Assembly (NCBI RefSeq): GCF_036320965.1
Contig: NC_092239.1
Span: 3,853,320-3,917,319 of the forward strand
Direction of reading: 5' to 3'
DNA: 64,000 nucleotides
Source: Panulirus ornatus
Taxonomy: Eukaryota > Arthropoda > Malacostraca > Decapoda > Palinuridae
The notes under the pieces were generated by a model. The model was not told the DNA's origin. It searched no databases and saw nothing but the letters and a program-made list of their open reading frames with translations. Positions 11,118 through 22,425 of this stretch are shown in pieces. Position 1 is the stretch's first letter, and each line of letters opens with the position of its first letter. The translations under genes were made by a program, and so were the position numbers.

Positions 11118-11960
11118 TCAGGGGGTTCCTACGTTATCTGGTCTCCCGATGCCAACCAAACGTATTCTTCTGTAGTTCTTGAATTCTTCTACCCTTCTGT
11201 TATACAACGAAATGACTACTCTCACCGTCCAGTACGGCACAACTGCTCGACTCTCACCGCCCAGTCGTGAAAAACCATGACCATTTTTACGCGTTTCCTG
11301 ACACACTTTCCACATCCATTCGACAGCAGTTTTCATCCCCCCACTCTTCACCATCTCACTCACCACCTGGTCGATACCCTCAGCTCCTCTCTTCTTCAAG
11401 ACTATCATTTCTCTTCTTACTCTCTCCTTGGTAATGTCTTCCACTCCCTTACATGTAGTATTCACCTCTCTTTCTCCCGTCCTCTGATCCTGCATGACCG
11501 ATAGCCGCAGCTCTCTCACTATCATTTCCAATTAGTGCCGTTGATATATTCTCCTCAGCTCCTACAAATTTCACCTACTGTCGCTAACGGTCAACCCTGA
11601 CTTATACACTCTCGCTACACACATCTATTTTCCTTATTTTTCCATAGATCTTGATATTCTCTTGTAAATCGCCATTCATCTTTACTCTCAAGATCATCAT
11701 TTATTCTCCTTCCATTCATACATACGTCTTCCTTCCAGCCATCTTATCCAGGACTTTTATATTCTACTCTGCTTGTCCTCCGTTCATCATTATTTTCTGG
11801 CAGGTTCAGCTTTTCCCCTTCTCAACTTTCCTTTTTCTCTCCGCTACCGTTCATAAATCTTCATTCCACCGCGCTGTGCCTCGCCTTCTCCAATCTACTA
11901 TAAATCTACACCATTGCGCACCTTCACAGCACCCTCGAATGCTGCAGTCTTAAACCTATC
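11118..11960 (-). pseudogene. LINE (non-LTR retrotransposon) reverse-transcriptase relic
   Basis: The minus-strand frame 11118-11531 (138 codons) carries the N-terminal part of a non-LTR reverse transcriptase. In order it shows a KKRGAEGIDQ segment (family pattern K-K-G-K-A-P-G-x-D), EMVKSGG, a VISLY segment (usual form VIVPLYKGKG) and FKNYRRIRLVGI (usual form CxNYRGISLL). Upstream on the same strand, 11854-11892 encodes WRRRGTARWNEDL before a stop, the kind of WWNE linker found between endonuclease and RT in these elements. Stops interrupt the frame between, and the catalytic FADD region is missing downstream. This is a dead, truncated copy. Confidence 0.7.
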
Positions 11961-11964
11961 TCCC

Positions 11965-12194
11965 CGCTGGGGCATCCCTGGCGTAGTGGTTAGTTTTAGT
12001 GCCCATCAATCACGCATGGGCCCACTAGTGTTCGAATCCTAAGCTGGGCAGTTGGTCCAGAGCTAACCTAGCCACATCTCTTCGTTGTTTATTAACTGAC
12101 TGTTACGTTTCTTTTCTGTATCTCCCCTGATGATGTGATCATTACACGAAAGTGCACTTGGGAACCTATCGTGTTTCATTTCCCGTGGTCTCAC

Positions 12195-12240
<46 letters not shown>
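11965..12240 (+). mobile_element. SINE with tRNA-like head, conserved body and (TA)n tail
   Basis: The most complete copy of the family. An A-box TGGCGTAGTGG lies at 11979-11989 and a B-box TGTTCGAATCC at 12029-12039, in a tRNA-like head of about 85 bp. A linker follows to about 12110, then the body with TCTCCCCTGATGATGTGAT, ACACGAAAGTGCACTTGGG and TTTCATTTCCCGTGG. It ends in about 44 bp of TA (12197-12240). Head plus body plus simple tail is SINE structure, with transcription by RNA polymerase III expected. The partner LINE is unknown. It lies immediately upstream of the minus-strand LINE relic. Confidence 0.7.
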
Positions 12241-12242
<2 letters not shown>

Positions 12243-12615
12243 AATAATTTTACTCCTCTTCCCCCTCTATAATTCTCGGTCTTCAATTCCCTCCGGAAAA
12301 AAAAAAATAAAACAGGGAAGTAATCCGCAGAAACGTCCGGCTGGGCAGGACGGTGAGGGAACAATGGGCCAGATGAGTATGAGGTATGTCTGAGTACAGC
12401 AGCCAATACCCACCCTACGGAACGCTGCCCCATTGTTGGACCACACCTTCTCTTTGTGTCTCTCCAGGCCGTAGAATTCCACGTCTGTGTCCCTCCTAAT
12501 GAGCCCCCAGATATTGCCAGCCCACTGTTCACTCACGTTTCTCTTCATTCTCCAATTTCTTCCCCCCCCCCCCCCCTTTTTATTTTTTCCCGGTGATATA
12601 TGAGAACCGTTCGGC

Positions 12616-12618
<3 letters not shown>

Positions 12619-12685
<67 letters not shown>
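12619..12685. repeat. (GA)n microsatellite
   Basis: Pure GA tract of about 67 bp; a C-run of about 17 bp lies 45 bp upstream (12561-12577). Confidence 0.98.
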
Positions 12686-12687
<2 letters not shown>

Positions 12688-13530
12688 GTACGTCAGTCTA
12701 GTCCTCGTCGTGTCCACTGTAGTCATACCGAGGTCCAGGATGTATAGACGTTATAGTAATGCCGTACTCTACATAGAGCAACACTGTCCTATTAAACGGA
12801 ATGGACTACAAACGTTTAAAGGAATCACGAAATAAAATGAAAAAAAAAAAGCAAAACAACGCCTGTACTTTTAATAGGAATCTTTAAAGTTTCGTAACGT
12901 TTTGGGTACATTTCCCACGCATGTATCAGTCAATATGATGTATAAACTCAAGGCAAAACTTAGAATCAACCTCTGCTCCTTGAAACGCCAACCCGGCGTT
13001 AACCAATCACAATTGAAACACTTCCCTCCCGAGTGAGAACCCTTCCCGCCATCACCGACTGGGTACTAAAGACACAGTTCATTACCAATGACTATCGTTC
13101 AGCTCATCTCCGGCTCGGGGTTACCTCATGTTGCTGCTAAGATAACGCGAGACCACAATGTTTACGTTACAATAAATCATAGTAAATAAATGATCTTATC
13201 ATATTAGTATTCTTCTTCATTCTTTCTATTTTTTTCTTTATTTCCTTAGCTATTTTTTCCCTAAAATTCCATTACCTGTCCACGCTGTCACCGGCGAAGC
13301 ACTGGAATAAAGGTTCATAAAGGCCTTGAGTTGTATACCAAATTCTGGGGAAAATATTTTCCTCTTGGCCGTACACAACAAAAACAAAAAAAAAAAGTCG
13401 AAGGTTGATACTGAGAAAACACTGCCTGACAGCTATTAACTAGCGGGGTTTTTTTTTCTTTTTTTTTTTTTTTTCCAATCTCGTCCTTATGACGCGAGGG
13501 TACAGCATGAGGGAATCTCGTCCCACTAGT
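12686..13530. other. Gene-free stretch
   Basis: About 840 bp of unique-looking, moderately AT-rich DNA with short homopolymer T and A runs (about 12841, 13387, 13448-13474). No open frame of note and no repeat I can recognise. Confidence 0.45.
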
Positions 13531-13568
13531 AAGAAGTGGAAGGGTTCAAGGTCATCACTATAGCATGG

Positions 13569-13830
13569 CAACGACCGCGTCCCACGCCAAGTCGCTCCGT
13601 TCTTCCCCTGGAACGACAGCGTCCCACGCCAAGTCGCTCAGTCCTTCCCCTGGAACGACCGCGTCCCACGCCAAGTCGCTCCGTCCTTCCCCTGGAACGA
13701 CCGCGTCCCACGCCAAGTCGCTCCGTCCTTCCCCTGGAACGACCGCGTCCCACGCCAAGTCGCTCCGTCCTTCCCCTGGAACGACCGCGTCCCACGCCAA
13801 GTCGCTCCGTCCTTCCCCTGGAACGAGCGA
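13569..13830. repeat. 42-bp minisatellite, 6 copies
   Basis: Units join GTCCCACGCCAAGTCGCTC, CGTCCTTCCCCTGGAACGA and a short CCGC link. All copies are nearly identical. A period of 42 keeps three frames open on each strand and yields repeated 14-residue peptides. I read it as non-coding because all three frames are open and no flanking coding context exists. Confidence 0.96.
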
Positions 13831-13937
13831 GTCTTCAGCGTCCTTCTTCCGGACGCTGCGCTAATGGCGACGGATTTTTCCTCGACTTCTCTTCTTTTTT
13901 TTTTTCTTTCGGTTGTCATCATTTTCTTCCTACGATG

Positions 13938-13940
<3 letters not shown>

Positions 13941-14010
<70 letters not shown>
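13941..14010. repeat. (GA)n microsatellite
   Basis: Pure GA tract of about 70 bp. Confidence 0.98.
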
Positions 14011-14012
<2 letters not shown>

Positions 14013-14162
14013 CCTTAGGTAATGATACACAAATATACTGAACTCAGTTAGTTCCTGATTATCATATAGACACCGATCACACAGGTGTTGCTCATCTACG
14101 TAGCCACTGTCGGTATGTTGACACAATTATGTCTCCTTAAACTACGAAGGAAAACGGTGGTT

Positions 14163-14552
14163 AAGAAGAACAGCAGTAGCCCCGACTAGTAAGCTTAGAA
14201 CAGCAGGAGCCGTGACTCGTAAGCTTAGAACAGGAGCAGCCGTGACTCGTTAGCTTAGAACAGCAGCAGCCCCTGACTCGTAAGCTTAGAACAGCAGCAG
14301 CCCTGACTCGTAAGCTTAGAACAGCAGCAGCCGTGACTCGTAAGCTTAGAACAGCAGCCCTAATTAGTAAGCTTAGAACAGCAGCCCTAATTAGTAAGCT
14401 TAGAACAGCAGCCGTGACTCGTAAGCTTAGAACAGCAGCAGCCGTGACTCGTAAGCTTAGAACAGCAGCAGCCGTGACTCGTAAGCTTAGAACAGGAGCA
14501 GCCGTGACTCGTAAGCTTAGAACAGGAGCAGCCGTGACTCGTAAGCTTAAGG
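14163..14552. repeat. 30-bp minisatellite, about 13 copies
   Basis: Units of AAGCTTAGAACAGCAGCAGC plus CGTGACTCGT, each opening with a HindIII site. Variant units are shorter (about 27 bp) with CCCTAATTAGT in place of the CGTGACTCGT end, and some have CAGGAGCAG. Confidence 0.96.
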
Positions 14553-14879
14553 TCTGTTCTCAGAGTTAACTAGACCGGTGGAGAGAGCAGGGTGGTGTCT
14601 TACCTGCATGATACAATATTACAGGCCACTCAGCCAGGCGCACTTCCCCAGAAAACACAAACGATGCTCATTAACGAAGGATTAAAGCGGTGGAGAATTA
14701 CCTACAGCGTTAATCTGAAGACTCATTAGCATACCAAGCTCCGGTAAAAGAGAGGGAGAGAGAATGTTGATCTTTAACAATGGCTAATTACTGCGAGGCG
14801 GTAAACAGGAGGGCAAAGTGAATTTTCATTCTGCCTTGAGGGAATACTCTAGTAAACAACTCTGGGTACCATTTTGAAG

Positions 14880-14880
<1 letters not shown>

Positions 14881-14920
<40 letters not shown>

Positions 14921-15091
14921 CTACACTGTCCCTCCCTGACTCAAACCCTCAGAGTAGATATACTGTCCCGCCCTGACATAACTACAGAGGAATCATACTG
15001 TCCTTTCCTGACCATAGCCGTCAGGATGAATACACTGTCCTCGTCTAACTTCCCTTAACCCCCTAGCCATCAGTATAAGCTGATAATACTG

Positions 15092-15135
<44 letters not shown>
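14881..15135. repeat. (AC)n tracts flanking a 'CTGTCC' phrase repeat
   Basis: AC tracts lie at 14881-14918 and 15094-15135. Between them a phrase of the type ACACTGTCC-TCCCTGAC-CATAGC recurs about four times at roughly 45-50 bp spacing. Confidence 0.75.
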
Positions 15136-15136
<1 letters not shown>

Positions 15137-15371
15137 GCTATGACCATTCCAGTCGTGCCCTGCTATGAAGGAGACTGACACCAACACTGGTGGTCAGTAA
15201 TACTGAGGATCGGCTCCCAGTATCGGATCACCAATACGCAGATGAATATAATTTCGAGCCGACGGTGGAAAGTCCACACTGACACCGGACTGACATGTGA
15301 CTGCTTCATGGGAGTGGGCGACTGTGCTCAAGGATATGATAACCCAGCTTAGAATGCGTTCTAATTGGTGG

Positions 15372-15373
<2 letters not shown>

Positions 15374-15440
<67 letters not shown>
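15374..15440. repeat. (GT)n microsatellite
   Basis: Pure GT tract of about 67 bp. Confidence 0.98.
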
Positions 15441-15442
<2 letters not shown>

Positions 15443-15877
15443 GCAAATATATGACAGTGTGTGAACTGAAACTCATGGCGAAAAGGTAGGGAAGGAAAGA
15501 ACAAGATGATTAAGGAAGAAAAGAGACGAAACGACAATAATCAAAAGCGAATCAAGATGGCAGCTCTAGCTCCACATACCCTGCGTTGTGGGGAGAGAGG
15601 GAATGAATAAGTTTTCCCTTTATGTAAGCCCGGGTAAGCCGATTAAAGTGACTCCTCTTACAAATATATACCGTACTGTTTACGTCCCTGGGAGGAACAG
15701 TCGCCGTCAGCTCCTGCGTGGGCTACCTGTACGTCAGGAGTGTTTGATATGTTTACAGCCGGGAGAGAATGAATCAAAGTGGTGGGGTATATCAGGGAAT
15801 TAAATCTGAACATAAAGGAGAATACATTTAAATGTTTCTCTACATGCGGGTGAGTATTCTGAACACAGACACACAGA

Positions 15878-16003
<126 letters not shown>

Positions 16004-16169
16004 GGTGTGTGGCGGAGGGATCACTCCCTCCTTCCTTCCTTTGACTTGTCATACTTAGCATTTCATCTCTTTTTTTTTTCTCTTTTTCTTCTTCTTCATC
16101 TTAAGTTTCATTTCATGTTCTTACGGTTTGTTCCCCCCCCCCTCTCTCTCTCTCTCTCTATCTATCTAT

Positions 16170-16266
16170 CGATGAATATCAACTGACTGTTATATTTCTC
16201 TCCTGTGTCTCCCCTGATGATGTGATTATTACACGAAAGTGCACTTGGGAACTTATAGTGTTTCAT
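16170..16266 (+). mobile_element. SINE body copy, 3'-truncated
   Basis: Starts with ATCAACTGACTGTTATATTT, then TCTCCCCTGATGATGTGATT, TACACGAAAGTGCACTTGGG and GTGTTTCAT, where identity stops before the CCCCGTGGACTC end. It has no TA tail, unlike most other copies. The CTAT run at about 16157-16171 abuts its 5' end. Confidence 0.72.
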
Positions 16267-16489
16267 CTGAGTAGAACAGGTCTGTGACAGTGTTCTGGGG
16301 TGAGAACATTACGTTTTTTTCCATAACGTCAAAGCGAGAACATCAGAATATTTACACAGCCACAGTAAGAGCAGCAGCAGCAGATATTGTCTGTCTCTTT
16401 ATTCTTTTTGTAGCGTGAGTGGAAATTATAGAAACATCCGAACCATGAACTAGATCCCTCGCGAATTAACGTGAGTGGAAGTGGGCGTT

Positions 16490-16491
<2 letters not shown>

Positions 16492-16575
<84 letters not shown>
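16492..16575. repeat. (GA)n microsatellite
   Basis: Pure GA tract of about 84 bp. Confidence 0.98.
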
Positions 16576-16577
<2 letters not shown>

Positions 16578-17045
16578 ACTTCAGACCCCTGCAACTTTTC
16601 CTAAAGCCTTTGGAACTTTTCCCAGAGACCACTGCAAGTGTTCACACTTGACTCCACCAACGTAGGAGGATCCTTACGTCACCAGCAGCTGCCCCTTCCA
16701 GCACATCCACATCCAATCCAGTTCCTCCCTTGTACACCTGGCCGTTGTACATAACCCGCAATCACCCACGTCTTCCTGCGTGCACAAGTTCTTCCTCATC
16801 TCTGCAATCTTCCTGCATCCACCAGTAGTCGCACCGAGATATCCAGCCAATACCTCGCGTCCATCGCGACATCCGGAACCGATGGCTGAATTGGTGTCCA
16901 ACAGTGTCAGAAATCAGTGTCGGGTGGTCAGCGTACGAATGAATATTCCCATTCCTGGTGATCCAGACAGATTCGGCACGGGGTCAACCAGCCTGTGTGT
17001 TCCGACCGCTTCTGAACAGAGTAGGAATTCATGGGGGGGAAATGG

Positions 17046-17083
17046 TGAGGAGGAGGAGGAGGAGGAGGAGGAGGAGGAGGAGG
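17046..17083. repeat. (GGA)n microsatellite
   Basis: About 12 copies of GGA. Confidence 0.93.
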
Positions 17084-18585
17084 AGCCTCATCGTTGATGC
17101 GAGCCCGGGAGTTACTCAAGTCTGGACCCGTGTCCTGGGCCAAGACCACTGGAATACACAGGAGAGTAACGGTAACTCATCTGTACCTCAGCTGCCTCAG
17201 CTCCTGGCGAGGGAAAATAAGTGACTGATCTTAGAATCCTACACGTGGGGGGGGGGATCCACCGATAGGACTTCCGTGCGTCCCCTTTCTGCACGTGGAG
17301 AGCCAACGCACGCATTCCCGGGGCCGGACTGTGAACTGCTGAGCCAGACTAGATCTTCCACTCGGCACAGACGTCCCCTGTGTGAGTGATGCAGTGGTGT
17401 CTGTGTGTCCGTCATGGTGGCAGGCGGCTGCCACACTATAAGAGGTCGGTGGCGGCTTGTCACTCCCAAGCTGAGTTAATATTCCCATCTTAAGGCACAG
17501 TTTAAACCCCCCCCCTGAGTACGACGGAATGTCCATCACAACCCTTATTTATGGTGGTGGGGGGAGGAGGGGGAGGGGGCGCATTACCTGCCTACATAGC
17601 TAAAGTGTTAGCCCGCCTCCTCTTGACACCTACGCCAGTCCTGGGGCCACGATCACAGAGCGACTCCTACCTGAGTCCTCATAAACCTGGTGATGTGCGA
17701 GGGAGCTGACTAATACCCCGTCGCAAATAACCCAACGAAGATTAAACTTTAAAAGAGGGTTAAGACCTCCACAGTGTCAGCTGCCTCAAGCCACTCGGAA
17801 ACTCTTGACAAGAGAACGTGTTCATGGGAACTCATCAAGCAAGTCTGTCACTGCTTGATACATTCGTAATGTCGTCAGTGACGTCTCGTGTGAGAAAAGT
17901 CCAAAGTGATTTTATTTTTATGACTGTGAGTCTTGAGAATCATCAGCGCTCAGACACCTGCACCCAGACTATATTTTTTCCACTCCTCTTACTTTTTTCC
18001 TGGTCAATAAGACATCACAGCCACCTCCAAGTTCCTCCCCCTCCTTCAAGATTTCGGAAGGGTTTCCTCCAGATTCCTCTATTTTTCTTTCCTTCTTTTA
18101 TCCGCCGGACTTGAAGAAAGCTTTTGGACGTTTCTAAAAATCCTCTTGAAGGCGGGTCTCTCCCGTACGCTTTTTTTTTCCCCTCTTCGGTCTCACGTGG
18201 AGGGGGGGGGGGGTTGGACTGATCCCCTCCACCTGTGGAGATCCAGGTCGTCCAGCGACGCGGTGTCCAAAAAGTTTGCTTCGCCAACTCGCAACTTTCT
18301 TTTTTTTTCCTTCCTTCTCCCTCCCTTGCCTGTTGCCCCAGAGAAAAGTTCCCCAATACAGTTCGTGACCAATCCACCTTCAGGTGATTCCCAGTTCCTT
18401 CCCAGGTACAACGTGCAGTCTGTATTACTCACCATCCCGTCCATTATTCATTCCGCTGGCGCATTTCCCCAGAGTTCAGGGGAATCTCCCCACTGTTATA
18501 TCTCCGCACACCCAGGCCTCATAAACTTCCCCAGTCTCTGGGGGGAAAATGGTGTTTGTCGCTTTCTCGGTCCACCACTTCTACC
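17084..18585. other. Gene-free stretch
   Basis: About 1.5 kb of mixed DNA with pyrimidine-rich patches (17980-18350) and poly-G/poly-C runs of 8-10 bp. Overlapping open frames of 60-174 codons on both strands resemble no protein family; the longest (18146-18670, plus) runs into the 31-bp minisatellite. Confidence 0.45.
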
Positions 18586-18590
18586 CTGCA

Positions 18591-18776
18591 CCAGTACCTG
18601 GGTCGTGATGTTGCCTGGACCACAGTACCTGGGTCGTGATGTTGCCTGGACCACAGTACCTGGGTCGTGATGTTGCCTGGACCACAGTACCTGGGTCGTG
18701 ATGTTGCCTGGACCACAGTACCTGGGTCGTGATGTTGCCTGGACCACAGTACCTGGGTCGTGATGTTTCTTGGAAC
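18591..18776. repeat. 31-bp minisatellite, 6 copies
   Basis: Units combine CAGTACCTGGGTCGTGATG and TTGCCTGGACCA; five copies are identical and the last is diverged (TTTCTTGGAACTA). Confidence 0.97.
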
Positions 18777-19003
18777 TACAGTCGACCTTTTCAATCCACC
18801 TCAGAGTCTTTGTAAGCAAGACTGTCCCTTAAGTCTTCGTCAACACCAGAGTCGTGCAGGCAAGAACCGAAAGTCTTCACCGTGTTCCCTTACCTTCAAG
18901 AGAGGCAGCCAGTCTTTCATCATGTTTTAGTTGGACAGTTCCTCTTGCTTCTCAGGATACAGTTTAGCCCGTTCCCGTAATCTGGATGAATTTGAAAATC
19001 CCT

Positions 19004-19005
<2 letters not shown>

Positions 19006-19069
<64 letters not shown>
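19006..19069. repeat. (CT)n microsatellite
   Basis: Pure CT tract of about 64 bp. Confidence 0.98.
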
Positions 19070-19070
<1 letters not shown>

Positions 19071-19797
19071 GGGGTACTCCTCCAGTTTCCTCCTGAATTA
19101 GCCTGCTGTCATATCTTCGTCTCCTTCCATTACCAGAGGAACAATTCCTCAACTCTTCTATTGTTACTGATCTTCGTCCTTGACAGTGTTTAATGCTTAT
19201 AGGATTAGAGAAATAAATGTACAGGGAGGGAGAAGGAAAAAAAAAAAATCTGTGGCACGATACACACGTATTATTCCTCAACCAGGCTTCAGCTCATGAA
19301 GTGGTTTTGTCTCTCCACATTTCAGGGCGGTCGAACCAGACGTGTCCCGGCCAGCCAAGAGGTCTCCAGAAGCCAACATCTCCATCAGTGGCGTCCACCG
19401 CCAGTGTCATCCTTCACAGGTAAACTGTTTACCCCACGTGGGGCAACTAACCATCCATCCAACCATCCACCCCCCCACACCACCACCACCCTGACTGACC
19501 CCAAGGGTGTAATCGTACCCTTTTCTTTCTCCAGAACCCGGAGCCGTTGGCAATCAATTTATCTCCCTCTCAATTACAGTCCTTCCTGGAAGTTCCTCCT
19601 AGGCTCCTCCGGTGGCAGGTTTTATTAGTCGTTCTTGGTCTTTCCCTGATTCAGAAAGCGACGACGACGACTCATGAAAGAAAAAAAAATAAATAAATCC
19701 GGGCCACGTATATCATATCGTCCCCCACCCGCAAAAGGTATCGAATGGCCTTTAAATCCACCCACGGTGTCGAAGCCCGACCTCTGTAACAACCATC

Positions 19798-19898
<101 letters not shown>

Positions 19899-20245
19899 CG
19901 GGCAACCTCAGATATTTCAGTGCTTCTATTTCTGGGTTAATCTGCTGCCTGGGTGAATGGAGCGAGTCTGTGTCCGTTCTGTATCAGATCAAACAAGACA
20001 CCCGCCGCAACGCTTGTGCTTTCCTCTCGTCATGAAGCACCAAACACCAATAAACTTCGAGTTCAAGCGAGACCCAACTTACTCCCTGCGTCCACGCACG
20101 TCAGGATTTCAATATGATATTCAAGAGTCGAGAGTGAAACCCATGTTGGAAGCTTATATATTATGTCAGTATGGATTACGTATTCAATTAAGGTCCGGCC
20201 TTGACGTTGACTTCAGTCCTTAACTGGAGCTTCCAATGTAAAAAG

Positions 20246-20436
<191 letters not shown>

Positions 20437-20485
20437 TTTCTCACCCATTTTATATCAATCAGTTTGTTTAAGGAGAGGAACACTC

Positions 20486-20803
20486 TTATGTTGTAAGTCT
20501 TATTCCTTCCCTCATCTTGAACACACTTAAGGAGGACCTCCAGTGCGGCCCACCAGGTCCTCCTTGTGGTGAAGCCTCTGTGATTAATGTGTCTTCCTCC
20601 TCCGCCGGCGTCTGGGCTGGAGCAGGAGGAGGAGGATCATCAGAGAGATTTCGGTGCACACAACTCTTAGGAGAGGGTTGCTGTGGATGCCTCAGGGTCG
20701 TGTGCTGTTTACTCCGGCGTGAGAGTGAACGATCGTTCGTCAGTCTTGAGGACCCCGCACCACCCCTTGACCCCAGCCTCAACCCCCACCTCTGTGAGGC
20801 TCC
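20486..20803 (-). CDS. Possible terminal exon, unrecognised protein
   Basis: A 106-codon minus-strand frame begins right after a TTACCAG splice-acceptor-like site (AG at 20804-20805) and ends with TAA at 20486-20488. The conceptual peptide is not microsatellite-derived. It has a basic Ser/Arg stretch (SLSRRSKQH), a Pro-rich acidic middle (DDPPPPAPAQTPAEEED) and a C-terminal SLSVFKMREGIRLTT. This looks like a low-complexity cytoplasmic tail, but I recognise no family. The upstream pyrimidine tract is weak, no upstream exon can be identified, and no AATAAA follows within 50 bp. It may be a chance frame, since the opposite strand is also open across most of it. Confidence 0.2.
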   Translation of the reverse strand, partial: GASQRWGLRLGSRGGAGSSRLTNDRSLSRRSKQHTTLRHPQQPSPKSCVHRNLSDDPPPPAPAQTPAEEEDTLITEASPQGGPGGPHWRSSLSVFKMREGIRLTT

Positions 20804-20909
20804 CTGGTAAGAGGCCCGAGGAATTCATGTCTGATCTAGTGGTTGTTGTTGCTGGTTGTTGTTGTTGTTTTGGTTTATGTATGAAGGGGAACTTCGGGGG
20901 GATGGGACA

Positions 20910-21086
20910 TATGTGAGGTCAAGTTCCTTTTAGCATATGTGAGGTGAAGTTCCTTTTAGCATATGTGAGGTGAAGTTCCTTTTAGCATATGTGAGGTGAA
21001 GTTCCTTTTAGCATATGTGAGGTGAAGTTCCTTTTAGCATATGTGAGGTGAAGTTCCTTTTAGCATATGTGAGGTGAAGTTCCTTT
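20910..21086. repeat. 26-bp minisatellite, about 7 copies
   Basis: Units of ATGTGAGGTGAAGTTCCTTT plus TAGCAT; nearly identical copies with one GTCAAG variant at the left edge. Confidence 0.97.
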
Positions 21087-21232
21087 CGTATACATCACAT
21101 CATCTCTTGACGCCTCTCCCTGTATCGTAAGGCAAAGCTCGTCCCTTTACAATGTCTTCTTCGCCGTTTACCTCGCTGGATTTTTTACGACTCCTGCCAT
21201 GGGGAAGCAGGGAAGAGAAAATTGACGGAGGA

Positions 21233-21238
<6 letters not shown>

Positions 21239-21303
<65 letters not shown>
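21239..21303. repeat. (TC)n microsatellite
   Basis: Pure TC tract of about 65 bp; a second shorter CT tract lies at 21414-21445. Confidence 0.97.
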
Positions 21304-21305
<2 letters not shown>

Positions 21306-21411
21306 ATCATATAACCAAGAGGATCCATTCCCCCTCAATCGTTCCCTGACGGATGATCAGTCGTTCCTGTCGCTGACGATCGACAATGGAGACTCAAGAC
21401 TGACTCAGGAT

Positions 21412-21447
<36 letters not shown>

Positions 21448-21584
21448 TGCCACCGCAAACATCATTCCTGGTGACTGTGAGGGGCGGGTGTGTTGTGAGG
21501 GGGTGACGTCGCTTGTAGCTTGGGTTGGTTTGTGAGGTGTCCGGTGGTGGTGCTTTATGGAGAGACGCATGTCTTAAGGTCTTC

Positions 21585-21825
21585 AGCACGAGAGCACGAC
21601 CACACTCCATCAAGGTGGTGCGACCCCCCCTCTTTGAACACGACGGCACGACTCCATGAGTGCCGACGGTACGAACCCTGGATATCACTGCGTGCAGGGC
21701 GGTCGTAAGTCATACCGTCGTGCTCCTGGGCCGTACCGTCGTGCTCCTGGGCCGTACCGTCGTGCTCCTGGGCCGTACCGCCGTGCTCCTGGGCCGTACC
21801 GCCGTGCTCCTGGGCCGTACACTCT
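21585..21825. mobile_element. Foldback-like repeat: forward then inverted 21-bp units
   Basis: Diverged forward-type units (GAACACGACGGCACGACTCC, GCCGACGGTACGAACCC) occupy about 21590-21680. Reverse-type units (GTACCGTCGTGCTCCTGGG) follow in about five near-perfect 21-bp copies at 21708-21822. Two copies carry GCCGTG for GTCGTG. The opposed orientation mirrors the other loci of this family. Confidence 0.6.
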
Positions 21826-22139
21826 CGCTAAAACGTGTCAGATCACATCTTCCCTCCTCGGCGGAGAGTGGTCAATCCCGCGCCCCCTTTGTGCGCCCTG
21901 GCCTGGCAGCCGACACCCAAAATAACTCTCCATAAATTTTTGATGCGCATCCATCCCGCCCGAAATTTAATACTGGATCTGATAACTCGACTGCGCCAGG
22001 CGGACGCGACAAGTAGGTGAAATAAAAATCTCCAGGTCATACAACGGTGCGCTGACTACGGTGTACGGCCACGGTGGTACTGGGTATATCATATCGGGTG
22101 GAGGTGAGGCTATACATGACGGGTGGCGCTTTACATACG

Positions 22140-22425
22140 AAGGTTTGTTTGTGGCTGTGCCATACATATGACTGGGGTGACGGAGGTTTGCTTGTGGCTA
22201 TACCATATATATGAATGAGGTGAATATCATATATGTGACTGGGGTGACGGAGGTTTGCTTGTGACTATACCATATATATGAATGAGGTGAATATCATATA
22301 TGTGACTGGGGTGACGGAGGTTTGCTTGTGACTATACCATATATATGAAAGAGGTGAATATCATATATGTGACTGCGGTGACGGAGGTTTGCTTGTGGCT
22401 ATACCATACATATGACTGGTGGTGA
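22140..22425. repeat. 67-bp minisatellite, about 4 copies
   Basis: GGAGGTTTGCTTGTG starts units at 22182, 22249, 22316 and 22383. Each unit contains CTATACCATATATATGAA and GGTGAATATCATATATGTG. A degenerate related unit lies on each side. Confidence 0.95.

Noticed and set aside
11970..12055. Functional tRNA gene
   Set aside because: A- and B-boxes are present but no complete cloverleaf with acceptor stem can be drawn, and the sequence continues into a SINE body.
13536..14018. 160-codon frame with repeated 14-residue peptide
   Set aside because: Explained by the 42-bp minisatellite followed by a GA microsatellite; all frames are open.
14163..14552. CRISPR-like 30-bp repeats
   Set aside because: The units are contiguous, without spacers, and the host context is eukaryotic.
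17046..17100. Acidic Glu-rich protein segment
   Set aside because: Translation of a (GGA)n microsatellite.
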